Assembly (NCBI GenBank): GCA_964566875.1
Contig: CAZMJM010000002.1
Location: forward strand, 1-47,486
DNA from: CAZEQH01 sp964566875
GTDB lineage: Bacteria > Patescibacteriota > Minisyncoccia > Minisyncoccales > JANBVM01
Length of the DNA: 47,486 bases
Direction: 5' to 3'
The stretch's first letter is position 1. Each line of letters opens with the position of its first letter. A program made the position numbers and the translations under genes. Positions 39,127-46,505 of the stretch are shown piece after piece. The notes under the pieces were generated by a model, which searched no databases, was not told the DNA's origin, and saw only the letters and a list, made by a program, of their open reading frames with translations.

Positions 39127-39726
39127 TCAAATTTTTTTGGCCTTGATCAGGCAAAGAAAACTGTTTAAATATTCGGATGACTCTATATTTAATTTATGTT
39201 TTTTTATGATTATTGGCAACCCTCCCTCATCCAGGTAATCCTTAAAAGATTCGTAGTTTTTCCTGCCCGCCAGATACTCAACCGTCCGCAATAAAAAGGA
39301 TGGAAGGTCTTTCGGTAGAGGAGATATAAAATCAACGAAAATCAACACCCCGTTCTTATTAACCACTCTTTTCATTTCGCCCGCCGCCGCACTTCTCTCT
39401 TCCCTTTCCATTTCATGGAGCCCCAGGGAAACTGAAACGACATCAAAAAAATTGTCGGCAAATGGCAGACAGACGGCATTCGCCTTTTTAAAAGAGGCAT
39501 TTTCCAGCCTCTCCCTGGCCTTTCTGCTTTTCGCTTCGGCGATCATGCCCGGTCTCTTGTCTACCCCCACGGCTTCGGCCCCTGTTCTCGCGTAGTAAAA
39601 AACCTGATCGCCCGTCCCGGAGCAGACATCCAGCACCCTCTTGCCTGGCCCTGCTCCGGAGACCTCAGCTACCCTCTTCCGGGCATCAGACAGCAGCGGG
39701 TCTATAATAACAGAGTACTTGCTCAT
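39127..39726 (-). CDS. class I SAM methyltransferase, UbiE/MenG-like (199 aa)
   Basis: The SAM-binding core is recognisable: RVLDVCSGTGDQVFYY (motif I), AVGVDKRPGM with the acidic residue at the end of strand 2, FKKANAVCLPFADNFFDVV, and GLHEMEREERSAAAGEMKRV. The pattern resembles UbiE and other small-molecule methyltransferases, although the family is wide and quinone or lipid substrates are only guesses. It starts within the stop of the DNA-glycosylase gene (ATGA) and leads into the V4R-like paralogue 4 and idi. Confidence 0.85.
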   Translation of the reverse strand: MSKYSVIIDPLLSDARKRVAEVSGAGPGKRVLDVCSGTGDQVFYYARTGAEAVGVDKRPGMIAEAKSRKARERLENASFKKANAVCLPFADNFFDVVSVSLGLHEMEREERSAAAGEMKRVVNKNGVLIFVDFISPLPKDLPSFLLRTVEYLAGRKNYESFKDYLDEGGLPIIIKKHKLNIESSEYLNSFLCLIKAKKI

Positions 39727-40340
39727 GCCTTTCCATCGATTACTATCAGGGCGTGAAAATCCTGATAGAGCCTGTAGTCTTTCGGCATGCTGGACTCAAA
39801 CAGGTTCTGCAGTGCAGAATAGGAAAGCTCTTTCGCCAGTCCAAGTTTTTCTATCAGCCTTTTCGTATAGGCATCTGTCACAAAGACCGGTTTGTCCAGA
39901 GCGTAGAGTATGATGCTGTCGGCCGTTTCCCTTCCCAAGCCTTTGACGGCCGTCAGCTCTTTTTTCAAGAAGCGAAGATTCTTTTTTTTAAGGTTTTTTA
40001 AGCCGCCGCAGGCTTTGTTGATGAAACTTGCAGTTTTTTTCAAGTAGTCTGTCTTCTGGTTGTAAAACCCGGATGGTTTTATCAGGCCTCGCAGCCTTCT
40101 CTTGTCAATCTTCACTATTCCCTCTAGAGAACAAAAACCCTCTCTTTTCAAATTGCTTACGGCGTATTCCACGTTCTTCCAGTTCGTGTTCTGAGTCAGT
40201 ACCGCCCCTACCACAACCTCTTCCCTCTCCCTGAGGGTTTTGGGCCTTTTACACCACATCTTCCACTGTCCTTCGGGTTTTCCGTATTCTCTCCTAAGCC
40301 TTTTGTATAGTCGGACTATATTATTGTCAGCCATTATCAT
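39723..40340 (-). CDS. HhH-GPD DNA glycosylase, MagIII/EndoIII-related (205 aa)
   Basis: A base-excision glycosylase with the helix-hairpin-helix AVKGLGRETADSI and the catalytic Asp in VFVTDAYTKRL. The Lys that makes EndoIII a lyase is replaced (GRETAD), a form seen in the 3-methyladenine glycosylase III/archaeal-like branch. The protein ends right after HALIVIDGKA, exactly where relatives continue into the Fe-S cysteines, so no Fe-S cluster is present. Its stop overlaps the next start. It may be a natural short form like H. pylori MagIII. Alternative ATG at 40334. Confidence 0.85.
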   Translation of the reverse strand: MIMADNNIVRLYKRLRREYGKPEGQWKMWCKRPKTLREREEVVVGAVLTQNTNWKNVEYAVSNLKREGFCSLEGIVKIDKRRLRGLIKPSGFYNQKTDYLKKTASFINKACGGLKNLKKKNLRFLKKELTAVKGLGRETADSIILYALDKPVFVTDAYTKRLIEKLGLAKELSYSALQNLFESSMPKDYRLYQDFHALIVIDGKA

Positions 40341-40579
40341 TCCCTCTGTCTTCTCAGCAGCGTATAGGTCCCTTCTCCCTTGTTATAAATCAGGGTCCAA
40401 TCGCGGTCCTGGTCATCTTCAAATTCCGCCGTTCCCCTGAGATGGGCGGCATCGAACATGGTCTTGGCTTCTCCGTACTGCAAATCATCCCTGAGATACC
40501 TGATTCCTTCCCTGGCTCCGTCATCAAAAATTACCCAGAAACCGTGAATCCTTTGCTTGTTGACGCTTTTATTGTTCAT
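40337..40579 (-). CDS. small hypothetical protein (80 aa)
   Basis: Acidic and basic, no Cys or hydrophobic helix. A predicted beta-alpha-beta plan includes IHGFWVIFDDGAREGIRYL, a helix GEAKTMFDAAHLR and WTLIYNKGEGTYTLLRR. The ATG at 40579 is the first in frame. The last codon overlaps the DNA-glycosylase start (ATGA, 40337-40340), so the two are coupled. I do not recognise the family. It could be a small protein-binding or nucleotide-associated module. Confidence 0.65.
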   Translation of the reverse strand: MNNKSVNKQRIHGFWVIFDDGAREGIRYLRDDLQYGEAKTMFDAAHLRGTAEFEDDQDRDWTLIYNKGEGTYTLLRRQRE

Positions 40580-40651
40580 ATTTTTTTGTCTTAATATTAT
40601 GTTTATTAATCAACCACATAATGACAGAGGACGGGCCTCTGCAACTTTGGG

Positions 40652-41272
40652 TTAGGTGATGAATTTTTGTGTTCTTTCGATGTGCTTTATTATTACCAGA
40701 GCCAGACCTCCTGAGATTATTATAAGTACCGAGGGATTGAATACTTCGAGATAAACGATGGACAGCCCAATGCCCACCATCCTTCCGGCTACCTGGGAAG
40801 TCATTGTCGGAAGCAGCGATTCTGATTCTTTACTTAAAGTCCTCCATCTTCCTGTCAGCCGGTCCATCAGTAGGATGGACAAGATTATTATTATCAGGGA
40901 TGTGCCCAGCTCCCTCCAGTTGAGGATTAACAAGGCGCCTCCCAGGGTGGCCAGTCCCCGACCGCCGCGGAATCCAAGAAAAACGGGCCAGTTATGGCCG
41001 GCTACGACGAAAAAAACAGCTAGGGCTAAAGCTGCTTGAGAACCGGAGGTCATTTTTTGCGTCATTATAACGGCGAGCGCCCCTTTTCCCATATCCCCTA
41101 TTAAAGCTAAGAGAGCCGCCTCTATCCTTCCGGTAGCCCGGTATACGTTAGCCGTCCCTATGTTGCCCGTACCCATCTTCCGGAGGTCCTTCTTATAAAG
41201 AGAGGCGATAAACATACTGAAAGGTATAGACCCTAGAAGGTAGCTGATTGCGGTGACTATGGCAAGCGGCAT
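40652..41272 (-). CDS. plsY: glycerol-3-phosphate acyltransferase PlsY (206 aa)
   Basis: PlsY transfers the acyl group from acyl phosphate to glycerol-3-phosphate, the first step of phospholipid synthesis. About five membrane helices are present with the three conserved loops: GSIPFSMFIA, GTGNIGTANVYR (GSGNIGATN in most) and GHNWPVFLGFRGGRGLAT. The catalytic loop residues are intact. Its presence indicates at least partial lipid synthesis ability. Ends 73 bases before the 80-aa gene start. Confidence 0.95.
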   Translation of the reverse strand: MPLAIVTAISYLLGSIPFSMFIASLYKKDLRKMGTGNIGTANVYRATGRIEAALLALIGDMGKGALAVIMTQKMTSGSQAALALAVFFVVAGHNWPVFLGFRGGRGLATLGGALLILNWRELGTSLIIIILSILLMDRLTGRWRTLSKESESLLPTMTSQVAGRMVGIGLSIVYLEVFNPSVLIIISGGLALVIIKHIERTQKFIT

Positions 41273-41279
41273 GATTGAT

Positions 41280-41435
41280 TTATTTTCCTAATTCCTTGGC
41301 TTTCTTCCTGGTCTCTATCTTCTTTAATCGCAGCATCTGTTCTCTGGCCTGATTGGCGCTTCTGTAGGTATGCTTCTTGCTCCATTTCCCTTTTTTCTTC
41401 TCAAAAAGGGTTTTTCTGAATCTTTTATAAGGCAT
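41280..41435 (-). CDS. very basic small protein (51 aa)
   Basis: ATG at 41435 opens a frame of 51 codons ending at TAA 41280. The protein is extremely rich in Lys and Arg (KRFRKTLFEKKKGKWSKKH at the start, ETRKKAKELGK at the end), has no hydrophobic core and probably binds nucleic acid or rRNA. It lies 7 bases before the plsY start on the same strand. A shadow frame on the other strand is less credible. I do not recognise a named family. Confidence 0.55.
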   Translation of the reverse strand: MPYKRFRKTLFEKKKGKWSKKHTYRSANQAREQMLRLKKIETRKKAKELGK

Positions 41436-41530
41436 GTTTATTTGTTTGATAATTTATAACCCTAAAATGCTAGGAATACCAATTATAGTAATAATGCGAA
41501 TTATTTTCAAGGAGAGAAGGAAAATTTCCC

Positions 41531-42088
41531 TTATTGGCGCAGATAGGTTCCTATCAAGTCTGTCCAATCCAAGACGTGACCTTTCATCGCCGCCTCTACG
41601 TCGCTCTTTCTGGATGAGGGGTCTAAATCCAAATCCGTATCAAGAGCGTAAAGCTTGAAATGATAGTGATGGGTTCCCGAAGGCGGGCAGGGACCGATGT
41701 ACTTTCTGCTGTTGGAGCTGTTGGTGCCCTGCACCGCACCCGCGGGCAGAGAATTTTCTGCAATGGTTTCAGTCCGCGGATCAATGTTCCAGACTACCCA
41801 GTGATCCCATACGCCCATCGGAGCATCGGGGTCATCTACCAGCAGAACCAATGCTTCGGCGCCTTCCGTCACCTGACTGATTGCCAAAGGAGGGTTAATA
41901 TTTTCACCGTCGCAGGTAAACCTTTGCGGGATAGGCCCGTTGTTGGTGAAGACCGGGCTTGAGAGTTCCATGGTCTTTTTATCAGGTAGTTCTAAACGCG
42001 ATGTTTGCCTCGACCTTTGTGAAAAGTAGCAAAGTAATAATAGGGCTGCCGCCAAAACAATCAGGAATAATTTAACGTAAACGCTCAT
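41531..42088 (-). CDS. YbhB/YbcL-family PEBP-like protein, membrane-anchored (185 aa)
   Basis: A short N-terminal membrane helix or signal anchor (about 6-23) precedes a phosphatidylethanolamine-binding-protein fold with FTNNGPIPQRFTCDGENINPP, LLVDDPDAPMGVWDHWV and HYHFKLYALD, the conserved ligand-pocket motifs. The bacterial YbhB family is related to mammalian RKIP, but its ligand in bacteria is not established. Its start overlaps the PPAT-like gene's stop (ATGA, 42085-42088). Confidence 0.9.
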   Translation of the reverse strand: MSVYVKLFLIVLAAALLLLCYFSQRSRQTSRLELPDKKTMELSSPVFTNNGPIPQRFTCDGENINPPLAISQVTEGAEALVLLVDDPDAPMGVWDHWVVWNIDPRTETIAENSLPAGAVQGTNSSNSRKYIGPCPPSGTHHYHFKLYALDTDLDLDPSSRKSDVEAAMKGHVLDWTDLIGTYLRQ

Positions 42089-42783
42089 TTCCGTTTTAAC
42101 AGCCGCCCCTCCGTATCGATTTCCCCATCAATTATCCTGGTGGAAGAAATGGGTCGCCCGTCATCGGCCGCCACCCAGTCAATCCTGACGATTTCTAAAG
42201 GTTTCCTGCCTGTCTCCTTTCTTTTATCGTTTATCAATTCCGCCGTCGCCAGAGTTTCGGGAGAAACTACCATATAATCGAAATCTTCTTTTAAGGTAGG
42301 ACCGAATTTATCGTCTATTTTTATTATTCTTGCCCGTTTTCTCCACTCCTTTAAAATTTTTTCTAAAAAACCCCTACGCTCCGCAAAGGGAGAAACCCGC
42401 CTCTTTTTCAGGCTGGAGGCGAAAGAATCGGAGGTAAGGCCAATAGTAACCTCTCCCAGACTCAAAGCCTTCCTTAGAAGGGCCCTGTGGCCCTTATGCA
42501 GCGGGCTGAAAGTACCTCCCAGGACCACTCCAGGTTTTTTACCGTACAGCCTGGGCCACCAGTAATTTCCCTGCCACAGCCCAAAAGCGATTCCTAAAAC
42601 GAGTAGGGCAACGGTGAAAACGAGGTGTATCGTATACCACTGGTGCCAGGAAAATCCCAGGCCGTAAACCGCAAAATTACCAATCAGCAGCCCTGTGTAC
42701 CAGATCTCCAGGGCGGCGTGCAGCAGGAACTGCATCAGAATGCCCAGAACGACGAAAGAAATGATATAAATTATCTTTTTCAT
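42085..42783 (-). CDS. archaeal-type phosphopantetheine adenylyltransferase fused to membrane helices (232 aa)
   Basis: Residues 85-232 match the archaeal/eukaryotic PPAT (CoaD) type: VVLGGTFSPLHKGHRALL with the nucleotidyltransferase HxGH (H96, H99), EVTIGLTSDSFA, VSPFAERRGFL and ISSTRIIDGEID. It adenylates 4'-phosphopantetheine in CoA synthesis. Bacterial CoaD has a different motif set. Residues 1-80 form about three helices, so the enzyme is membrane-tethered. The fusion has no counterpart that I know. The gene is coupled to the PEBP-like gene. Confidence 0.85.
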   Translation of the reverse strand: MKKIIYIISFVVLGILMQFLLHAALEIWYTGLLIGNFAVYGLGFSWHQWYTIHLVFTVALLVLGIAFGLWQGNYWWPRLYGKKPGVVLGGTFSPLHKGHRALLRKALSLGEVTIGLTSDSFASSLKKRRVSPFAERRGFLEKILKEWRKRARIIKIDDKFGPTLKEDFDYMVVSPETLATAELINDKRKETGRKPLEIVRIDWVAADDGRPISSTRIIDGEIDTEGRLLKRK

Positions 42784-42790
42784 TTTTTGT

Positions 42791-43171
42791 TTATTTTTTC
42801 TTTTCCACCCTCACGTTCACCTTCCGCAGATTCGTAAGAAATTCCAAACTTTCCGCCTCGTTTATTTTTCCCACTACGGTCACCGGACTGGCCGGCTTCG
42901 GTTCCTCACCCTTACTGGCCGGAGTCTGGCCGAAAAAAATGCACAGAGCATTGCCCGGGGGCCAGTAAGCCAGGTCTCCCACCGACAGTTTCAATGTCGG
43001 CTTTTCGTTGGGCTCGGCCATATTTATGCTGAAGTAGATTTCATTCCCCCAGAAATTAGCTTCGGCCTCAATAGGCAGGATATTATAGATGTTTTTGGCG
43101 GTTTTTGTACCATTGAGAGAAGCCTCCATCTTTTTGCCGCCGACCGTGATGATTATCTTCTTCATCTTCAT
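42791..43171 (-). CDS. cyclophilin-like fold protein (DUF369/TM1367-like, 126 aa)
   Basis: A beta-rich protein with KKIIITVGGKKMEASLNG and the later GDLAYWPPGNALCIFFGQTPAS, a sequence typical of the cyclophilin-like family built on a beta-barrel. Enzymatic activity is not shown for these. The start is the ATG at 43171, which forms an ATGA overlap with the V4R paralogue-5 stop; an in-frame GTG at 43177 is less likely. The following gene is the PPAT fusion, 7 bases away. Confidence 0.85.
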   Translation of the reverse strand: MKMKKIIITVGGKKMEASLNGTKTAKNIYNILPIEAEANFWGNEIYFSINMAEPNEKPTLKLSVGDLAYWPPGNALCIFFGQTPASKGEEPKPASPVTVVGKINEAESLEFLTNLRKVNVRVEKKK

Positions 43172-43770
43172 TCCCACTCAAATAAGAATTCGTCGTAAGG
43201 TTCCCCTTTGAGAGAGCACTTCACTTCCCGGCACTTCCCCCTGGCTCCCACCACCATTTTGGCTACTCCTCTGAAAAATCCCCTAACTACCTGGCAGAGC
43301 AGCGGAGTAGTGTGAAATTCGGTAAGTCTGAGGGAGATATACTTTTTCTCTTCGTCGTAATCGGTCAGTTCGATTTCCCCGACGGTAAAGTATTTTCTCC
43401 AGACCTTCGGGGTTACCTCGGCCATCCTCTTGATGGAGACGAAGTTTTTCATGAACAACTTGATAATCAAGGACATTCTGGAATTAAAATCTCCGATTTC
43501 GCAAAACTTATCATCCTGGTAGTTGAAAATTCTTTTGATGGCTAATAAAAGGATACAGTAGAAATTCAGGGGGTAAAACCCCATCACTTTCACGCCTTTG
43601 TATTTAAAAGGATATCCCAGCTTCTCCATTTCCTCTTCTATTCTTTCCAGGGAACCCTCCCCCTGTTCTTTGAGGATAAATCGGGAGTGGTTTTTCATGC
43701 TTACTCCCCTTATTTCTCCAGGAATCTTTTTAAGCTCCTGTAATTCCTCTTGTGATATTAAAGGCGGCAT
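43168..43770 (-). CDS. V4R-like small-molecule-sensor-domain protein, paralogue 5 (200 aa)
   Basis: A diverged copy. It keeps GEIRGVSMK, FYPLN, SLIIKLFMKNFVS, VWRKYFTVGEIEL and the Cys at 159 (TTPLLC), E182 and C185 (REVKC). The last ligand position is Asp193 (GEPYDEF) instead of His, and Gly-Phe-Phe replaces Gly-Tyr-Phe. It also has extra cysteines (C72, C90). The gene is translationally coupled to the cyclophilin-like gene (ATGA at 43168-43171). The Asp suggests a weaker or altered metal site. Confidence 0.72.
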   Translation of the reverse strand: MPPLISQEELQELKKIPGEIRGVSMKNHSRFILKEQGEGSLERIEEEMEKLGYPFKYKGVKVMGFYPLNFYCILLLAIKRIFNYQDDKFCEIGDFNSRMSLIIKLFMKNFVSIKRMAEVTPKVWRKYFTVGEIELTDYDEEKKYISLRLTEFHTTPLLCQVVRGFFRGVAKMVVGARGKCREVKCSLKGEPYDEFLFEWE

Positions 43771-43791
43771 AATATTTATTTTGTTGCTTTA

Positions 43792-45048
43792 TTATTGGAA
43801 TAACTGTTCAAGGCAGTCCGACTCAGAAAACAGGCCCAGGAATTCCCCCACCCGGCACAATTCTTCTTTTCCTTCAACCCCCTTATCAACGGTATCGTCG
43901 CAGAGGGTTTTCCATTCCTCATCCTCTATCTGTTTGCAGACGGAGGGGTCTCCTTCCTCTGAAGCCACAATAAGATAACATCCTTCCCTTCCCTCTTCAA
44001 TATAACTGCATATGTCTGGGTCTCCCTCCAGACCGGCGAAGAGGAGATAACACCCTATGGCAGATTTTTTGGTGGGCGCCTGTTGGCAGAGCGTCGGGTT
44101 TCCGTTTAGCTGGGCAAAAGAACCATAACAGGCAGCCAGCATAATGGTGGAGGCTCCCTCCGAAGGGATGAGAGAGAATTGGCTGCACAGCTCAGAACTA
44201 CCGACTGCCGCAGCCACTCCTCCGTAACAGCTGCTTATACCGGCAATGTCTCCTGAAGCCTGGCACAAATCCACATTGGCGAAACTTCTGCCCATTTCCT
44301 TATAACATTTTACCAGGCTGAAAACGTCGGAATGTTCAATAAATTGGCAGGCCGTCAAATGGGATTGTTCATCGGCGGTAAACCGAGACTGGGCGGTTTC
44401 CTGAGACTCTTCCGTAGAAGAGGCCTCTGTGCTTCCGGGAGATTCTCCTTCAATAATTTCCTCCTGTAACTGCGGCTCCGCAACCCGAGAGCTCAATCTC
44501 AGTTGTTGCTCTTTTATGTTATCCTGTTGGTTTTCCGATATTAATGGCATCAGTTCAGCCACCTTTTGGGCTGAAGTATCTATCGTTTCCTGTACGATTT
44601 CTTCATTTTTTCCCTGGTCCTGTCCTCCTCCCCGCCAATTGTCCAGAATAAAGTTTTCGTAGTCTAAAATCCTTTCCGCAACGGATTCTGCCCTTAAATT
44701 CCTATCTTCTTCGTAAGGCAGCATTTCTACCTGCCTGATGCAGATGGAGGTATAACTCTGATAATTTTTAAAAGCTTTCTCCGCCATTTTCGTTTTCCCT
44801 TCGGCTATCATCTTATCCATTTCGGCCAATTTCTCCTCGGCATATTGCATGCTCTTCTCAATCTTCTTCTCACGCTTGAAGGCGAAGAAAAGAACTATTT
44901 TTTCCCCCAACACATCCAGAGGGTAATATATGCTGTCCGGAGTAATGCCCGGGGCCGGCAATTCGAAAGCAGCCCCTGCTGCAAACGAAATACTTAAAAG
45001 AAAAACGACGCAAAGTAAAATTTTAATTTCTGGATTCCTTTTATTCAT
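43792..45048 (-). CDS. secreted DUF5667-type protein with C-terminal cysteine repeats (418 aa)
   Basis: A signal peptide (about 1-26, hydrophobic core LLCVVFLLSISFAAGAAF) is followed by a DUF5667-like alpha-helical region (about 30-140, beginning PGITPDSIYYPLDVLGEK), a Gln/Glu/Ser-rich linker (about 150-225) and a C-terminal region (about 230-418) with imperfect cysteine repeats. Each contains a D/N-x-x-L/I/V-C element and an SxCY/GCY element such as GISSCY, AACY, IGCY and GCYLI. Secreted proteins of this type are common in candidate-phyla bacteria. An extracellular or envelope role, possibly through disulfides, is an inference. No cleavage motif for sortase is visible. Confidence 0.78.
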   Translation of the reverse strand: MNKRNPEIKILLCVVFLLSISFAAGAAFELPAPGITPDSIYYPLDVLGEKIVLFFAFKREKKIEKSMQYAEEKLAEMDKMIAEGKTKMAEKAFKNYQSYTSICIRQVEMLPYEEDRNLRAESVAERILDYENFILDNWRGGGQDQGKNEEIVQETIDTSAQKVAELMPLISENQQDNIKEQQLRLSSRVAEPQLQEEIIEGESPGSTEASSTEESQETAQSRFTADEQSHLTACQFIEHSDVFSLVKCYKEMGRSFANVDLCQASGDIAGISSCYGGVAAAVGSSELCSQFSLIPSEGASTIMLAACYGSFAQLNGNPTLCQQAPTKKSAIGCYLLFAGLEGDPDICSYIEEGREGCYLIVASEEGDPSVCKQIEDEEWKTLCDDTVDKGVEGKEELCRVGEFLGLFSESDCLEQLFQ

Positions 45049-45051
45049 ATT

Positions 45052-46269
45052 CTAAGGAAACACGCGGAACCACTGTCTTTTCCCTACCTTCAGGACTACC
45101 CCGTCCCTAACCAGTTTTACCTTTTCTTTCGGCTCCTCCACTGTTTTACCGTTGACTTTGATGGCTCCCTGCTGGAACAGCCTCCTTATCTGGCTGTTAC
45201 TTTTCTCCTTGGAAGAAAAGCACTTTCTTACCAGGTTGAAAGCTGCGGCTTCCTTCTTGCCGAATTGAATTTTAGGTATCTCCTTGGGAGTTTTTCCTTC
45301 ACTGAAAGTGTTCTGGAACCATTTTTTCTCTTCTGCGGCGGTTTTCTGTCCATGGTACCTTGCCACTATCGCCGCAGCTAATCTGAGTTTGGCTTCCATG
45401 GGATGGGCTGGCATATCTTTTTCTATTTTCTCAATTTCTTTTAAGGGAAGCTCCGTGTAAATCTTGAAATAATCTATGATTAGATTGTCGGGAATGCTCA
45501 TTACCCGGCCGAATTTTTCTCTGGCAGAGTGCTTCAATCCTATGTAATTCCCCAGGCTCTTGCTCTGTTTTTCTCTTCCATCTATACCGGGGGTAATCTT
45601 GGTGGTCAGTACTACCTGGGGCGGCTGCCCGAATTTCTCCTGGAAAAATCTCCCCATCATTTCGTTGTATAGTTGGTCAGAGCCCACGATGGTCAGGTCT
45701 GACTTCAACATAACAGAATCGTAACCCTGTAAGATTGGATAGACCAGCTCGTGTTCATATATCTCCCGTTGTTCTTTCACCCTCTTCTGGAACATGTCAC
45801 GCGTGAGGAGCCTGTTGTGGGTTACCAGAGACATGAGGGAAAGAAGCTGTTCTGCCGACATCTTGTCGTACCATTCGGAATTCCTCCTGACCTCCACAAG
45901 TTTCGGGTCGTCCCTCAAAACCATCATGGCCTGCCTTATGAACTCTTCGGAATTTTTCTTTATTTCCTTCTCCGGGATTATCGGCCTGGTTTCGCTTTTT
46001 CCGGTAGGGTCCCCTATCTTGGTGGTAAAATCACCCACCAGAAAAACCATCTTGTGCCCCAGATCCTGGAGCTTTCTGTACATCCAGAAATTCACCGCAT
46101 GCCCGATGTGAAGATTGGCCGCCGTTACGTCCATTCCGAATTTCATGCGCAACTGCCTGCCGGAAAGGAGCATTTTCTTAAATTCGCCCAGGGAGAAAAC
46201 CTCATCGGTGGTCCGTGAAAAATACTTTAAAAGTTCCTCTACTGACTTTTTATCGCTCTTAATTTTCAT
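45052..46269 (-). CDS. tyrS: tyrosyl-tRNA synthetase (405 aa)
   Basis: Class I enzyme that attaches tyrosine to tRNA-Tyr. It has the HIGH motif (LHIGHA, 54-57), a KMSKS variant KQSKSLGNYIG near residue 233, and a C-terminal S4 RNA-binding domain (about 345-400; SNSQIRRLFQQGAIKVNG). The overall form fits the TyrRS2-type (TyrZ) bacterial group. The ATG lies 10 bases from the second assembly gap, so upstream regulatory sequence is partly missing, but the protein itself is complete. Confidence 0.95.
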   Translation of the reverse strand: MKIKSDKKSVEELLKYFSRTTDEVFSLGEFKKMLLSGRQLRMKFGMDVTAANLHIGHAVNFWMYRKLQDLGHKMVFLVGDFTTKIGDPTGKSETRPIIPEKEIKKNSEEFIRQAMMVLRDDPKLVEVRRNSEWYDKMSAEQLLSLMSLVTHNRLLTRDMFQKRVKEQREIYEHELVYPILQGYDSVMLKSDLTIVGSDQLYNEMMGRFFQEKFGQPPQVVLTTKITPGIDGREKQSKSLGNYIGLKHSAREKFGRVMSIPDNLIIDYFKIYTELPLKEIEKIEKDMPAHPMEAKLRLAAAIVARYHGQKTAAEEKKWFQNTFSEGKTPKEIPKIQFGKKEAAAFNLVRKCFSSKEKSNSQIRRLFQQGAIKVNGKTVEEPKEKVKLVRDGVVLKVGKRQWFRVFP

Positions 46270-46279
46270 AATGATGTTC

Positions 46280-46379
46280 NNNNNNNNNNNNNNNNNNNNN
46301 NNNNNNNNNNNNNNNNNNNNNNNNNNNNNNNNNNNNNNNNNNNNNNNNNNNNNNNNNNNNNNNNNNNNNNNNNNNNNNN
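46280..46379. other. 100-N assembly gap
   Basis: Exactly 100 Ns directly upstream of tyrS. In contrast to the first gap, the two flanks share no visible overlap, so real sequence of unknown length may be missing, including the tyrS promoter. Confidence 0.95.
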
Positions 46380-46505
46380 TTATCCCGCACCGCCAGGTGC
46401 GGATTCGAGGTTTAGATTTTAATTTCAGGCAGTTCCTGAGGGGGTATTTCGTATCCGAAACTCCTGTAAAATGACGACTCCGAACCCCGAACCTCGAACC
46501 TTATA

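Noticed and set aside
46380..46505. A coding end with sequence SFGYEIPPQELPEIKI on the minus strand
   Set aside because: The frame is open to 46411 but has no start codon after the upstream stop near paralogue 6, and it includes repeated CGAACC motifs. It may be an intergenic repeat or gene relic next to the gap.
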